Made by a program: the position numbers and the translations under genes. From NCBI GenBank assembly GCA_903970285.1, contig CAJCHN010000028.1, positions 1 to 43,348 of the forward strand: DNA of 43,348 bases, given 5' to 3'. Numbering within the stretch: the first letter of the stretch is position 1; each line of letters starts with the position of its first letter. Shown here piece by piece: positions 30,740-38,538 of this stretch. The notes below the pieces were generated by a model, which did no database searches, had not been told where the DNA came from, and was given only the letters and a program-made list of their open reading frames with translations. Origin of the DNA: Rhodanobacteraceae bacterium. GTDB lineage: Bacteria > Acidobacteriota > Terriglobia > Terriglobales > Acidobacteriaceae.

Positions 30740-31379
30740 GTCCGATATCCACCCTGGATCCGCCCGCGCCGAGATCCTGCGGCGCATCCGAGCCGCCTCG
30801 AGCCCGGCCTCTGAAGCCCCCGGGATCAGGCGTCAATACCGCCAAACCTCGAACCTCCCCTCCGAAGCCATCCTCCACCTCTTCGAGGAGCGCGTCCGCG
30901 ACTATGACGCCGGCATCTTCCGCACCACGCCGAACGATCTGCGCACCCGCATCGAAGAAATTCTGGCCTCGCGCAGCCGGCGCCGCATCGCCATCCCCGG
31001 CGGCTTTCCTGCCGGCGACCTTCCCGCCGGCTTCGACTTCTTCGCGGATGTAGGCCGGATCTCCGATCTCGATGCCTGCGACGGAGTCCTTACCACCGCG
31101 ACCCTCGCCATCGCCGAGACCGGCTCCATCGTGCTGCAAAACGCTCCTGGCCAGGGCGGACGCGCGCTGACGCTGGTTCCCGACTATCACCTCTGCCTGG
31201 TTCGCGCCTCGTCGGTCGTCCACACCGTACCCGAGGCCTTCGCCCGCCTGCAGCCGACGGCGACCCTGCCGACCACCTTCTTCTCCGGCCCATCCGCCAC
31301 CGCCGACATCGAAATGACCCGCATCAAGGGCGTCCACGGCCCGCGATTCGTCGACGTCATTCTGGTCCTCGAAAGTTGA
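30732..31379 (+). CDS. lutC: Lactate utilization protein LutC (LUD domain)
   Basis: The 215-residue protein has a single LUD domain, the third subunit of LutABC. Visible segments are AEILRRIRAASS at the start, then FDFFADVGRISDLDACDGVL, LTTATLAIAETGSIVLQNAP, ALTLVPDYHLCLVRASSVVH, SVVHTVPEAFARLQPTATLP, TTFFSGPSATADIEMTRIKG and VHGPRFVDVILV. The SGPSATADIE-type motif is a hallmark of the family. It overlaps lutB by 8 nt. It ends the operon; no clear terminator follows. Confidence 0.95.
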   Translation: MPKSDIHPGSARAEILRRIRAASSPASEAPGIRRQYRQTSNLPSEAILHLFEERVRDYDAGIFRTTPNDLRTRIEEILASRSRRRIAIPGGFPAGDLPAGFDFFADVGRISDLDACDGVLTTATLAIAETGSIVLQNAPGQGGRALTLVPDYHLCLVRASSVVHTVPEAFARLQPTATLPTTFFSGPSATADIEMTRIKGVHGPRFVDVILVLES

Positions 31380-31507
31380 CCGCCGAGCTGCTCGGGATGA
31401 TGAAGTGGCCGCGGTTCTCTCATCTGGTTCTCACCGGGCAGGCTGCTGCATGAGAGAAGGCCTGCCGGCTCCGCTGCACCCGCTTCCTAGCATTATTCGG
31501 CAGGAGC

Positions 31508-31534
31508 CTAAGTCTTTTCGGAATAACGACTTAG
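31508..31534. other. 7-bp inverted repeat before the TPR/methyltransferase gene
   Basis: CTAAGTC (31508-31514) and GACTTAG (31528-31534) flank 13 nt, 45 nt before ATG 31579. The stretch is AT-richer than its surroundings. It could be an operator or leader hairpin; the rest of the 199-nt gap shows nothing clear. Confidence 0.35.
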
Positions 31535-31578
31535 CACTCCACCCCGATGTGGACCCCGGCGTGCTCTCAGGCCTCCAC

Positions 31579-34473
31579 ATGAAGTCTGCGAAAGCTTCGG
31601 GAAGTGCTGTTCAGCTCACCATTTCGGACGTCCTGCTGGAGGGTCTGCATCATCATAGGGCCGAGCGCCTGGCCGAAGCCGTGGCCTGCTATGCCGAGGT
31701 GCTGGACGAGGAGCCGCGGCACGCGGATGCGCTGCACCTCTCCGGGCTGCTGGCCCGGCAGCGCGGCGATCTTGCCGAATCGGTACGCCTGATCCGCGAA
31801 GCCGTGCTCGAAAAGCCGACGGTGGCGATGTTCTTTCATAACCTGGGGCTCTCCTGCCAACTGCAGCGTGACTACGTGACCGCCGCCGAAAGCTATCTGC
31901 AGGCGCTGACGCTGGACACGGATGACACCGCGTCCATGCAGATGCTGGCGGAGGTTGTAGCTTCGGGCGGCGCGGCCAACGTACGATTCTGTCGGCCGGC
32001 GCTCGAGCGCTGCCGCGAGGCCCTGCGGCGGCGTCACGGGGTGATGGAGCTGCACCTCAGCCTCGGCAGCCTCCTGCAGTCCGCTGGAGATGCGGCAGGT
32101 GCGCTGGAGGCTTACCGTGAGGCCGCGGAACGGTTCCCCGAGGCGTGGGAGACGCACTTCAATCTGGCGGGCGCGCTGCTGACCGGCGGGCATCGGCGGG
32201 AATGTATTGCCAGCTACGAAGCCGTGCTGCGGCTGCGTCCGGACCTTGCCGACGCACACAACTGCCTGGGCCGGGCATGGCATGAGCTGGGCGAAACCAG
32301 GGCGGCGCGGACCTCCTACCTTCGCGCCATCGCGCTGCAGCAGGATCATGCGGAGGCTATCTCCAACCTCGGCGCGCTCTTGATGGAGATGGGCGAACTG
32401 ACTTCGGCCGGGACCATGCTGCGGCAGGCGATCCGGCTTCAGCCCGGGCTGCTGGACGCCTGGTGCAACCTGGGGATTGTGCTGGTGAGGCAGCGCGATC
32501 TCGCAGGCGCGGTGGATTGTTTCAGACGGGTGCTCACCGAGCGGCCTTCTCACGTCTCCACGCTCTGCAGCCTGGGCTTTCTGCACGATTCGCTGGGCGA
32601 CGAAGCGGGCGCGCTGAGCTATTACAAGCTGGCGCTCGCAGCCGATCCAAACTTCCCGACCGCGCGCTTCAACATCAGCGTGCATCTGCTCTCCGAGGGT
32701 GACCTGGCTGCCGGCTGGCGCGAGTACGAGCAGCGCTGGCTGGTGCGGCAGTTTGCCAGTCAGCGCAAGCAGCTTGAACAGCCGCAGTGGAGCGGCGAGG
32801 ATCTCCAGGGCAAGCGCATCTTTGTCTACTCGGAGCAGGGGTTTGGCGACACCCTGCAGTTCGTCCGCTATGTGCCGCTGCTGCAGGCGATGGGCGCGGA
32901 GGTGATCCTGGAGGTGCAGCCGGCTCTCTATGATCTCTTGCGTAACCTTCCGGGCGCCCACCACGTCCTCCCCGGTGGCGCGGAGCTGCCGGCGAACTTC
33001 GATTATCAGTGTCCACTGATGAGCCTGCCCGGGGCATTCGGAACTACGCTCGAGACTATCCCCGCTGCAGTACCGTATATCGCCGCTGCTGCAGCGGATC
33101 TAGCCAGGTGGAGCGGGAGAATTGCCGGGCCTGGCGTTCGCGTGGGCATCGTGTGGAGCGGCAATCCGGAGCACACCCGCGACCGCTTGCGCTCGGTTGC
33201 GCTGGAGCAGTGGCGGGAGATCCTGGAGGTGAAGGGCGCCACTTTCTATGCGCTCCAGAAAGGACCCGGCCTGGCGCAGCTGGACACGCTGCCGGAGCCT
33301 CTACGGCCGATCGTGCTGGATGCCGAGCTGAAGAATTTTGCCGATACCGCGGCGGCGATCACCTGCCTTGACCTGGTGATCTGCGTGGATACGGCGGTGG
33401 CACATCTCGCCGGAGCGCTGGGCAAACCGGTCTGGATGCTGGTGGCCGACGCCGCGGACTGGCGCTGGCTGGAACAGCGGACCGACAGCCCCTGGTACCC
33501 GACCGCGAAGCTGTTTCGCCAGAGCGCGCCGAAAGAGTGGGGAAGCGTGCTGAGGCAGGTGCGGATCGAGCTTGAAACGCTCGTGCCGGCCTCAGCAAAC
33601 ACGCCTGCCGGATCCCCGGAGAATGCGGCGAAGGACGAGGCTCGAACGGTCTCGGCTGCGAGAGCTTTGGCTGATCCGGACGCAGCGGTTCCAGCGGCTG
33701 CGGCCTGCCCGGTCGCTCCCGCCCAGCCTCAGCCTGTACCGTGCAAGATCTGCGGGCAGCCGAGCCCTCTGCTGGGTGTGGTCGACTTCAACAAGAGCTG
33801 CATCGAGGCCCAGGGAAGGAGGCTTCCGGTTGCCGGCGTGCCAGTGTACTACCGGCGCTGCGTGGACTGCGGATTCGTCTTCACCGGCGCGCTGGATGAT
33901 TGGACCCATGCCGAGTTCGAGCGGTACATCTACAACGAGCAGTACATCACGGTCGATCCGGACTTCGCCGAGCTGCGGCCGACCGGGAACGCGCGACTGA
34001 TCGCGGAAGCCTTCTCCGGCTCGAGCAAAAACATCCGGGTGCTGGATTTCGGCGGCGGCAGCGGCTTGTTGGCGAGCCGGCTGCGCCAGGAGGGCTTCAC
34101 CGCCGAGACCTACGATCCTTTTTCGACCTTTGACCAGACGCCGGTGGGCCAGTTCGACCTGATCAGCTGCTTCGAGGTGATGGAGCACGTGCCGTCGCCG
34201 CAGCAGACGGTTGCCAGCATGGTGGCGTTGCTGAAGCAGCCGGGCGGGGCCATCCTGTTTTCAACCCTGGTGCTGCCGGACGATTTTGAAGCGAGAGGTT
34301 TGAGCTGGTGGTATGCGGCGCCGCGCAACGGGCATGTCTCTCTGTACTCGCCGGCGTCGCTCGCACGCCTGTTTGCAGCGCATGGACTGCGGGTGGGATC
34401 CTTCTCGCAGGGCATGCACATTGCGTACGCGGAGGTTCCACGCTTTGCGGCGCACCTGAACATGCCGGTCTAA
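31579..34473 (+). CDS. TPR protein with GT9-like and methyltransferase domains
   Basis: The 964-residue protein has three parts. First, TPR repeats span about 15-400, for example AEAVACYAEVLDEEPRHADA, VTAAESYLQALTLDTDDTAS and GALSYYKLALAADPNFPTAR. Second, a GT9/heptosyltransferase-like domain spans about 411-680 (RIFVYSEQGFGDTLQFVRYV, VRVGIVWSGNPEHTRDRLRS, LVICVDTAVAHLAGALGKPV). Third, a C-terminal part has a four-Cys zinc-type site (C722-x-x-C725, C761-x-x-C764) and an SAM methyltransferase: VLDFGGGSGLLASRLR from about 821, LISCFEVMEHVPSPQ, and a Trp-rich end. An Ala/Pro linker joins the last two. It may modify a glycan or glycoprotein; substrates are unknown. ATG 31579 is preferred; the frame is open from 31405 (ATG 31450). 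Confidence 0.85.
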   Translation: MKSAKASGSAVQLTISDVLLEGLHHHRAERLAEAVACYAEVLDEEPRHADALHLSGLLARQRGDLAESVRLIREAVLEKPTVAMFFHNLGLSCQLQRDYVTAAESYLQALTLDTDDTASMQMLAEVVASGGAANVRFCRPALERCREALRRRHGVMELHLSLGSLLQSAGDAAGALEAYREAAERFPEAWETHFNLAGALLTGGHRRECIASYEAVLRLRPDLADAHNCLGRAWHELGETRAARTSYLRAIALQQDHAEAISNLGALLMEMGELTSAGTMLRQAIRLQPGLLDAWCNLGIVLVRQRDLAGAVDCFRRVLTERPSHVSTLCSLGFLHDSLGDEAGALSYYKLALAADPNFPTARFNISVHLLSEGDLAAGWREYEQRWLVRQFASQRKQLEQPQWSGEDLQGKRIFVYSEQGFGDTLQFVRYVPLLQAMGAEVILEVQPALYDLLRNLPGAHHVLPGGAELPANFDYQCPLMSLPGAFGTTLETIPAAVPYIAAAAADLARWSGRIAGPGVRVGIVWSGNPEHTRDRLRSVALEQWREILEVKGATFYALQKGPGLAQLDTLPEPLRPIVLDAELKNFADTAAAITCLDLVICVDTAVAHLAGALGKPVWMLVADAADWRWLEQRTDSPWYPTAKLFRQSAPKEWGSVLRQVRIELETLVPASANTPAGSPENAAKDEARTVSAARALADPDAAVPAAAACPVAPAQPQPVPCKICGQPSPLLGVVDFNKSCIEAQGRRLPVAGVPVYYRRCVDCGFVFTGALDDWTHAEFERYIYNEQYITVDPDFAELRPTGNARLIAEAFSGSSKNIRVLDFGGGSGLLASRLRQEGFTAETYDPFSTFDQTPVGQFDLISCFEVMEHVPSPQQTVASMVALLKQPGGAILFSTLVLPDDFEARGLSWWYAAPRNGHVSLYSPASLARLFAAHGLRVGSFSQGMHIAYAEVPRFAAHLNMPV

Positions 34474-34531
34474 CCAGGCCGGATGCTGGTGAGGCGACAC
34501 TCCTGTTCGCTCTCGCAATCCGGCGATCGCT

Positions 34532-35524
34532 TTACTGCTGTTGCTGCGCCATCTGCTGCAGGCGGGTGAGCTGTGGCGGGCCATCGGGTAGCGCCTGCGC
34601 CTTCTCGACCAGGATGGACCAGTCTTCGGGCACCGGAAGCTCCTGGTCGAGCAGAGGCTCGCCATCGGTGGCAGTCACCCGCACCGCCACCGTCAACTCC
34701 GACGTCGCACGGCCGCGGAACATGCCGTGCGTCGGAGGCACGTCGGCGTAGTCCCGGCCTATAGCGGTGCGGATGTGGCGCTCGCCGGCCACCAGCCAGT
34801 TGGTTGGATCGAAGCCCACCCAGCCGAAGTGCGGCACCAGCACCTCCACCCACGCGTGCGTGGCGGTCGCACGCGATCGATCCGTGTCTTCGTCGCCGGC
34901 GCGATGCGCCAGGTAGCCTGAGACGTAGCGGCACGGAATCCGCAGCTTGCTGCGGATGAGCGTGATCATAATGTGCGCAAAATCCTGGCAGACGCCCTTG
35001 CGGGTCTCGAGCGCGTGATCGATGGGCGAGTCCACCTGGGTGGAGCGGGGCACGTAGTCGAAGTAGCGGAAGATGCGCTCGTTGAGTTCGTGCAGCAGCA
35101 TCAGCGGATCGTCGCGACGGCGCACGTCGAGGTCCTTCGCCAGCTGATCCAGCAGCGGCGTCGCGGCGCAGAACTCGGAAGGAAACAGAAACTCCCAGTA
35201 ATCGCCCTGCGAGACGATCGCGTCGAGGTCGGACCAGGCGTCGGGTGCGAGAAAGCTGGGCAGATCGAGATGCGGCTGAACCTCCACCAGCGACTCCGCC
35301 ACGATGACCAGTTGCCGGTGCTGCCCCGGAATGTCGAAGTGATGCACGTTATTGCCCAGGTGGTCCCGGTAGGAGAAGACCCGGCAACGCGGGCTGACCG
35401 AGAGATGGAACGTCAGGCAGCGCTGGTTGGAGTCGGATCGAGGATGCATGCGCGTCTCCATCATGGACTCGCTCACGGGCTGCTTGTAGAGGAATTTGGT
35501 GAGGTGGCGGATGGAGTAGAGCAT
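34532..35524 (-). CDS. Transglutaminase-like cysteine protease-fold protein
   Basis: The 330-residue protein has the bacterial transglutaminase-like N-terminal region (MLYSIRHLTKFLYKQPVSES, MHPRSDSNQRCLTFHLSVSP). The catalytic core follows, with Cys in RKGVCQDFAHIMITLIR, His in ATHAWVEVLVPHFG and Asp in GFDPTNWLVAGERHIRTA. RDYADVPPTHGMFRG is a typical continuation. Members often sit with circularly permuted ATP-grasp and alpha-E genes, but none are here. There is no signal peptide, so it is cytosolic; activity may be peptidase or amide-bond remodelling. AAGGAG 7 nt before ATG 35524 fixes the start. It converges with the TPR gene. Confidence 0.92.
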   Translation of the reverse strand: MLYSIRHLTKFLYKQPVSESMMETRMHPRSDSNQRCLTFHLSVSPRCRVFSYRDHLGNNVHHFDIPGQHRQLVIVAESLVEVQPHLDLPSFLAPDAWSDLDAIVSQGDYWEFLFPSEFCAATPLLDQLAKDLDVRRRDDPLMLLHELNERIFRYFDYVPRSTQVDSPIDHALETRKGVCQDFAHIMITLIRSKLRIPCRYVSGYLAHRAGDEDTDRSRATATHAWVEVLVPHFGWVGFDPTNWLVAGERHIRTAIGRDYADVPPTHGMFRGRATSELTVAVRVTATDGEPLLDQELPVPEDWSILVEKAQALPDGPPQLTRLQQMAQQQQ

Positions 35525-35583
35525 CGTGTTTCTCCTTGGGAGAGCAGCTTCTAAGTGCCGGAATCGCCCATCGTTTCTGTCGC

Positions 35584-37284
35584 CTAGCGCTGGTGAGGTA
35601 TTCCAGCCTCGCTCGCCTTGCGGGCCGCCTCGAACTCATCTCCCGCCAGCCACTCGATCCGACGTGGAGCGTTCAGCGCCTCCCAGCCTACCTCCATGCC
35701 GAACCGTGCCAGCTTGGCATTGCCGCGGAAGTCCATCTCCGGCGTGTAGTTATCGCTGAAGTTGTGATAGCGGTTGTCGTTATAGTCCTTCTCCTGGGCC
35801 ACGCCCCACGCCCGGTCATGCCCTTCATAAAGCGACCCGGTGTCTACCGAGAACGCCGGAATTCCCACCCGGCTCAGCGAAAAGTGATCCGAACGGTAGT
35901 AGCTGCCAGCCTCGGGGCGTGGATCCGGAACGATCGTCAGATCGAAGCGCCTCGCCGTCGCCTGCACCTCCGGGTAGAAGTTCGTGCGCTGCGCTCCGTT
36001 GACGTTGATCTCCGCTGGAATGCCCACCGGCAGAATCATGTCGTAGTTGATGTCGAGCCCGATCTCCCGCGCCGGCAGCGGCGGATGCTGCCCCAGGTAC
36101 TCCGACCCCAGCAATCCCTGCTCCTCAGCCGTCACCGACGCGAAGATCACCGGCGCCGGCGGCTTCAATCCGCTCTGCGACCACGCCCGCGCCATCTCCA
36201 GCAGGATCCCGCATCCAGTCCCATTGTCCGCGGCGCCGTTATAGATGTTGTCGCCCGCCATCCCTGGCACAAAGCCCAGGTGATCGTAATGCGCGGTATA
36301 CATCACCGCGTTGTGAACGTCCGTCCCTCCGCCGCCCGGCAGGATGCCGATCACGTTGGCGCTCTGGAACGGCCGGATCGTACTTGCTACATGCGCCTTC
36401 AGTGCGACTGCCAGTGGGACCGCCTTGAAACCCCGCTGCCCCGCCGCCGTCATCTCCTGGTCCAGATCGAGTCCGCTCGCGCGAAACAACTTCCGCGCCA
36501 CCTCCAGTTGAATCCAGCTCGCCGCTTCCAGCTTCGCGTTGGCATCGTCGCGCAGGTAAGTCTTCTCGCTGGTATTTGAGTTCTTCACCACGCCCCAACC
36601 ATAGCTCGCCAGGTCCGTCCGGTGAATGATCAGCGCACCCACCGCGCCCTTGCGCGCCGCCTGCTCGAACTTGTACGTCCATCGCCCGTAATAGGTCAGC
36701 GCCTTCCCGGCAAAGAACCTCGGGTCGTCCGACGGCGGATCGCCCACGATGCAGACGATCACCTTCCCCTTCACATCCACGCCGGCGTAGTCGTCCCAGC
36801 CAAACTCCGGCGCGGTCACACCGTAGCCTACAAAGACCAGCGGCGCGTCGATCTCCGCCAGCGGCTGGTGCTGCTGGTTCGATACCGTGTAATCCTCGCC
36901 GTAAGTCAACTTGATAGGATCGCCACGCCCATTGAGCGGCACAAACTCAAAGCTGGTCTCGCTTGGAATCGCTTTCACGCCGACAAAGTCGATCTGCTGC
37001 AGATAGCTTCCGTGATCGCCGCCCGGCTGCAGCCCGTCCAGTGCAAACTCCGTGGCAATGTACTTTGCCGCCAGCTCCGCGCCGCGGAGCCCCGGACCGC
37101 GACCCTCCAGCAGATCGTCCGCGAGGAATCGCACATGCGCCCGGATCTTCTCCGCATCGATACTCTGCTCGGCCGCCTTCAATGCCGGTTCCTGAGGCAA
37201 TCCCGCCTGCGCGTTCGCAGTTCCCACAACCCATCCAGCACTCAGGACCACCAGACACAGCGACGCTCTCCGCCAAGGCTTCAT
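35584..37284 (-). CDS. Secreted M28 family metallopeptidase with PA domain
   Basis: The 566-residue protein has a signal peptide (MKPWRRASLCLVVLSAGWVV, cleavage near TANAQ). An N-terminal part has RAHVRFLADDLLEGRGPGLR, a PA domain insert follows (VKGKVIVCIVGDPPSDDPRF), then the M28 zinc peptidase domain. The zinc and catalytic residues are in TAHYDHLGF, NGAADNGTGCGILLEMARAW, SVTAEEQGLLGSEYLGQHPP, DINYDMILPV and YYRSDHFSLSRVGIPAF. Family enzymes are aminopeptidases or Glu-carboxypeptidases outside the cell. ATG 37284 is 7 nt after a TATAGT box. Downstream is the transglutaminase gene; upstream is a 16-bp tandem repeat. Confidence 0.94.
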   Translation of the reverse strand: MKPWRRASLCLVVLSAGWVVGTANAQAGLPQEPALKAAEQSIDAEKIRAHVRFLADDLLEGRGPGLRGAELAAKYIATEFALDGLQPGGDHGSYLQQIDFVGVKAIPSETSFEFVPLNGRGDPIKLTYGEDYTVSNQQHQPLAEIDAPLVFVGYGVTAPEFGWDDYAGVDVKGKVIVCIVGDPPSDDPRFFAGKALTYYGRWTYKFEQAARKGAVGALIIHRTDLASYGWGVVKNSNTSEKTYLRDDANAKLEAASWIQLEVARKLFRASGLDLDQEMTAAGQRGFKAVPLAVALKAHVASTIRPFQSANVIGILPGGGGTDVHNAVMYTAHYDHLGFVPGMAGDNIYNGAADNGTGCGILLEMARAWSQSGLKPPAPVIFASVTAEEQGLLGSEYLGQHPPLPAREIGLDINYDMILPVGIPAEINVNGAQRTNFYPEVQATARRFDLTIVPDPRPEAGSYYRSDHFSLSRVGIPAFSVDTGSLYEGHDRAWGVAQEKDYNDNRYHNFSDNYTPEMDFRGNAKLARFGMEVGWEALNAPRRIEWLAGDEFEAARKASEAGIPHQR

Positions 37285-37291
37285 GAATCGC

Positions 37292-37297
37292 ACTATA
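37292..37297 (-). promoter_or_regulatory. Candidate -10 hexamer (TATAGT), 7 nt before start
   Basis: TATAGT on the minus strand ends 7 nt before ATG 37284 and abuts the tandem repeat, whose CTTTGTT unit could provide a weak -35 (CTTTGT, 16 nt). Confidence 0.45.
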
Positions 37298-37360
37298 ACA
37301 AAGCGAGTCGGGAACAAAGCGGGTCCGGAACAAAGCGGGTCAGGAACAAAGCGGGGCGGG
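37297..37360. repeat. Four-unit 16-bp tandem repeat
   Basis: Units AACAAAGCGAGTCGGG, AACAAAGCGGGTCCGG, AACAAAGCGGGTCAGG and AACAAAGCGGGGCGGG run head to tail at 37297, 37313, 37329 and 37345. They fill the gap between mutY's end and the M28 start. The unit is not a multiple of three, so it is non-coding. Confidence 0.85.
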
Positions 37361-37385
37361 CAGACCTCGTGCTGGCGCGGCAAGC

Positions 37386-38507
37386 CTACCTGCGGCGTGC
37401 CAGTTCCACCTCGGGCGTCTCCGGTCCCGCCACTTGGTTCAGATTCAGCCGCTTCAGCACCTTGCGCGCCAGCCCGGTCAGCGGAATCTCCGGCATGCGC
37501 CCCAGCCCGTACCAGTGCAGAGCATGCTCAGCCGCCGGCACCGCCTGCTGCAGCACCCCCGGACCCTCCTCCGCGAAGCTCTCGCCATACACCGACACAT
37601 AGTAGTTCGTGTTGGTAATGGAATGGCGCACCGTCAGAATCGGCTCACGCCCCTCCACCGCGTCCAGCGGCAGCGGCGGCAGCTCCCACATCCCGGGCAT
37701 CAGGCTCGCCTCCGCCGCGCGCCGCTCCAGCAGGACCTCCGTCGTCGTCCCCTGCTTGCGGGTCGCCAGCAGAAACGCCACCGGACGGCTCGTCTGCCGC
37801 CCGCGCGGCGCGGTCACGTGCTCCCCCTTCGTGCGGCAAAGCTCGCGCACCGGGCAGTGCAGGCACAGCGGCCCTTTGGGCAGGCACAACGTCGCACCCA
37901 GCTCCATCATCGCCTGGTTATGGTCGCCCGCCGCGTTCTCCTCTTCGTCGACCTTCCGCGGAGGAACCAGCGCCGCCGCCTGCATCCGCACAAACGCCCG
38001 CCCCGCCGCGGTCACGTCCTCCGGACGTCCGGTCACACGCAGCAGCACGCGTTCCACGTTCCCGTCCACCACCGCCACGCTCTCGCCGAACGCGATACTC
38101 GCAATCGCCGCGCAGGTATATTCCCCGATCCCAGGCAGCGTCCGCAGCAGCGCCGCCGTCTCCGGAATCTTCCCGCCCAGCTCCTGCACCACGAACTTCG
38201 CCGCCTTGTGCAGCATCCGCGCCCGCCGGTAATACCCCAGCCCCGACCACGCCGCCAGCACCTCCTGCTCCGGCGCCAGCGCCAGCGTCAGCACCGTGGG
38301 AAACCGCTCCAGAAACAGCTCGTAATGCTCCAGCACCGCCGCCACCCGCGTCTGCTGCAGCATCACCTCCGACACCCACGTCCGGTAAGGATCGTTGGTT
38401 CCCCGCCACGGCAGCTCCCGCGCATGCGCCGCATACCACTGCATCAGCTTCCGCCGGAACGCCGACACCTGCGCCGGCGAGAGCGCGCCCTCCACCCTCT
38501 GTTCCAT
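37386..38507 (-). CDS. mutY: A/G-specific adenine glycosylase MutY
   Basis: The 373-residue base-excision enzyme removes A mispaired with 8-oxoG. It shows LPWRGTNDPYRTWVSEVMLQ (catalytic Glu), the helix-hairpin-helix LPGIGEYTCAAIASIAFGES, VAVVDGNVERVLLRV (catalytic Asp), and the Fe-S loop CLPKGPLCLHCPVRELC with C-x6-C-x2-C-x5-C. The C-domain is NUDIX-like (about 235-373) and recognises 8-oxoG. The start at 38507 has AGGA eight nt upstream; a GTG at 38537 directly follows the L,D-transpeptidase stop. The two genes therefore lie in one transcript, and translation may be coupled. Confidence 0.96.
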   Translation of the reverse strand: MEQRVEGALSPAQVSAFRRKLMQWYAAHARELPWRGTNDPYRTWVSEVMLQQTRVAAVLEHYELFLERFPTVLTLALAPEQEVLAAWSGLGYYRRARMLHKAAKFVVQELGGKIPETAALLRTLPGIGEYTCAAIASIAFGESVAVVDGNVERVLLRVTGRPEDVTAAGRAFVRMQAAALVPPRKVDEEENAAGDHNQAMMELGATLCLPKGPLCLHCPVRELCRTKGEHVTAPRGRQTSRPVAFLLATRKQGTTTEVLLERRAAEASLMPGMWELPPLPLDAVEGREPILTVRHSITNTNYYVSVYGESFAEEGPGVLQQAVPAAEHALHWYGLGRMPEIPLTGLARKVLKRLNLNQVAGPETPEVELARRR

Positions 38508-38538
38508 AGGCTCGGTCCTGACGAGTCGATTCCCCACC

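Noticed and set aside
37297..37360. Short tandem units read as a small CRISPR array
   Set aside because: Units are contiguous with no spacers, only 16 bp long, and no cas genes are present.
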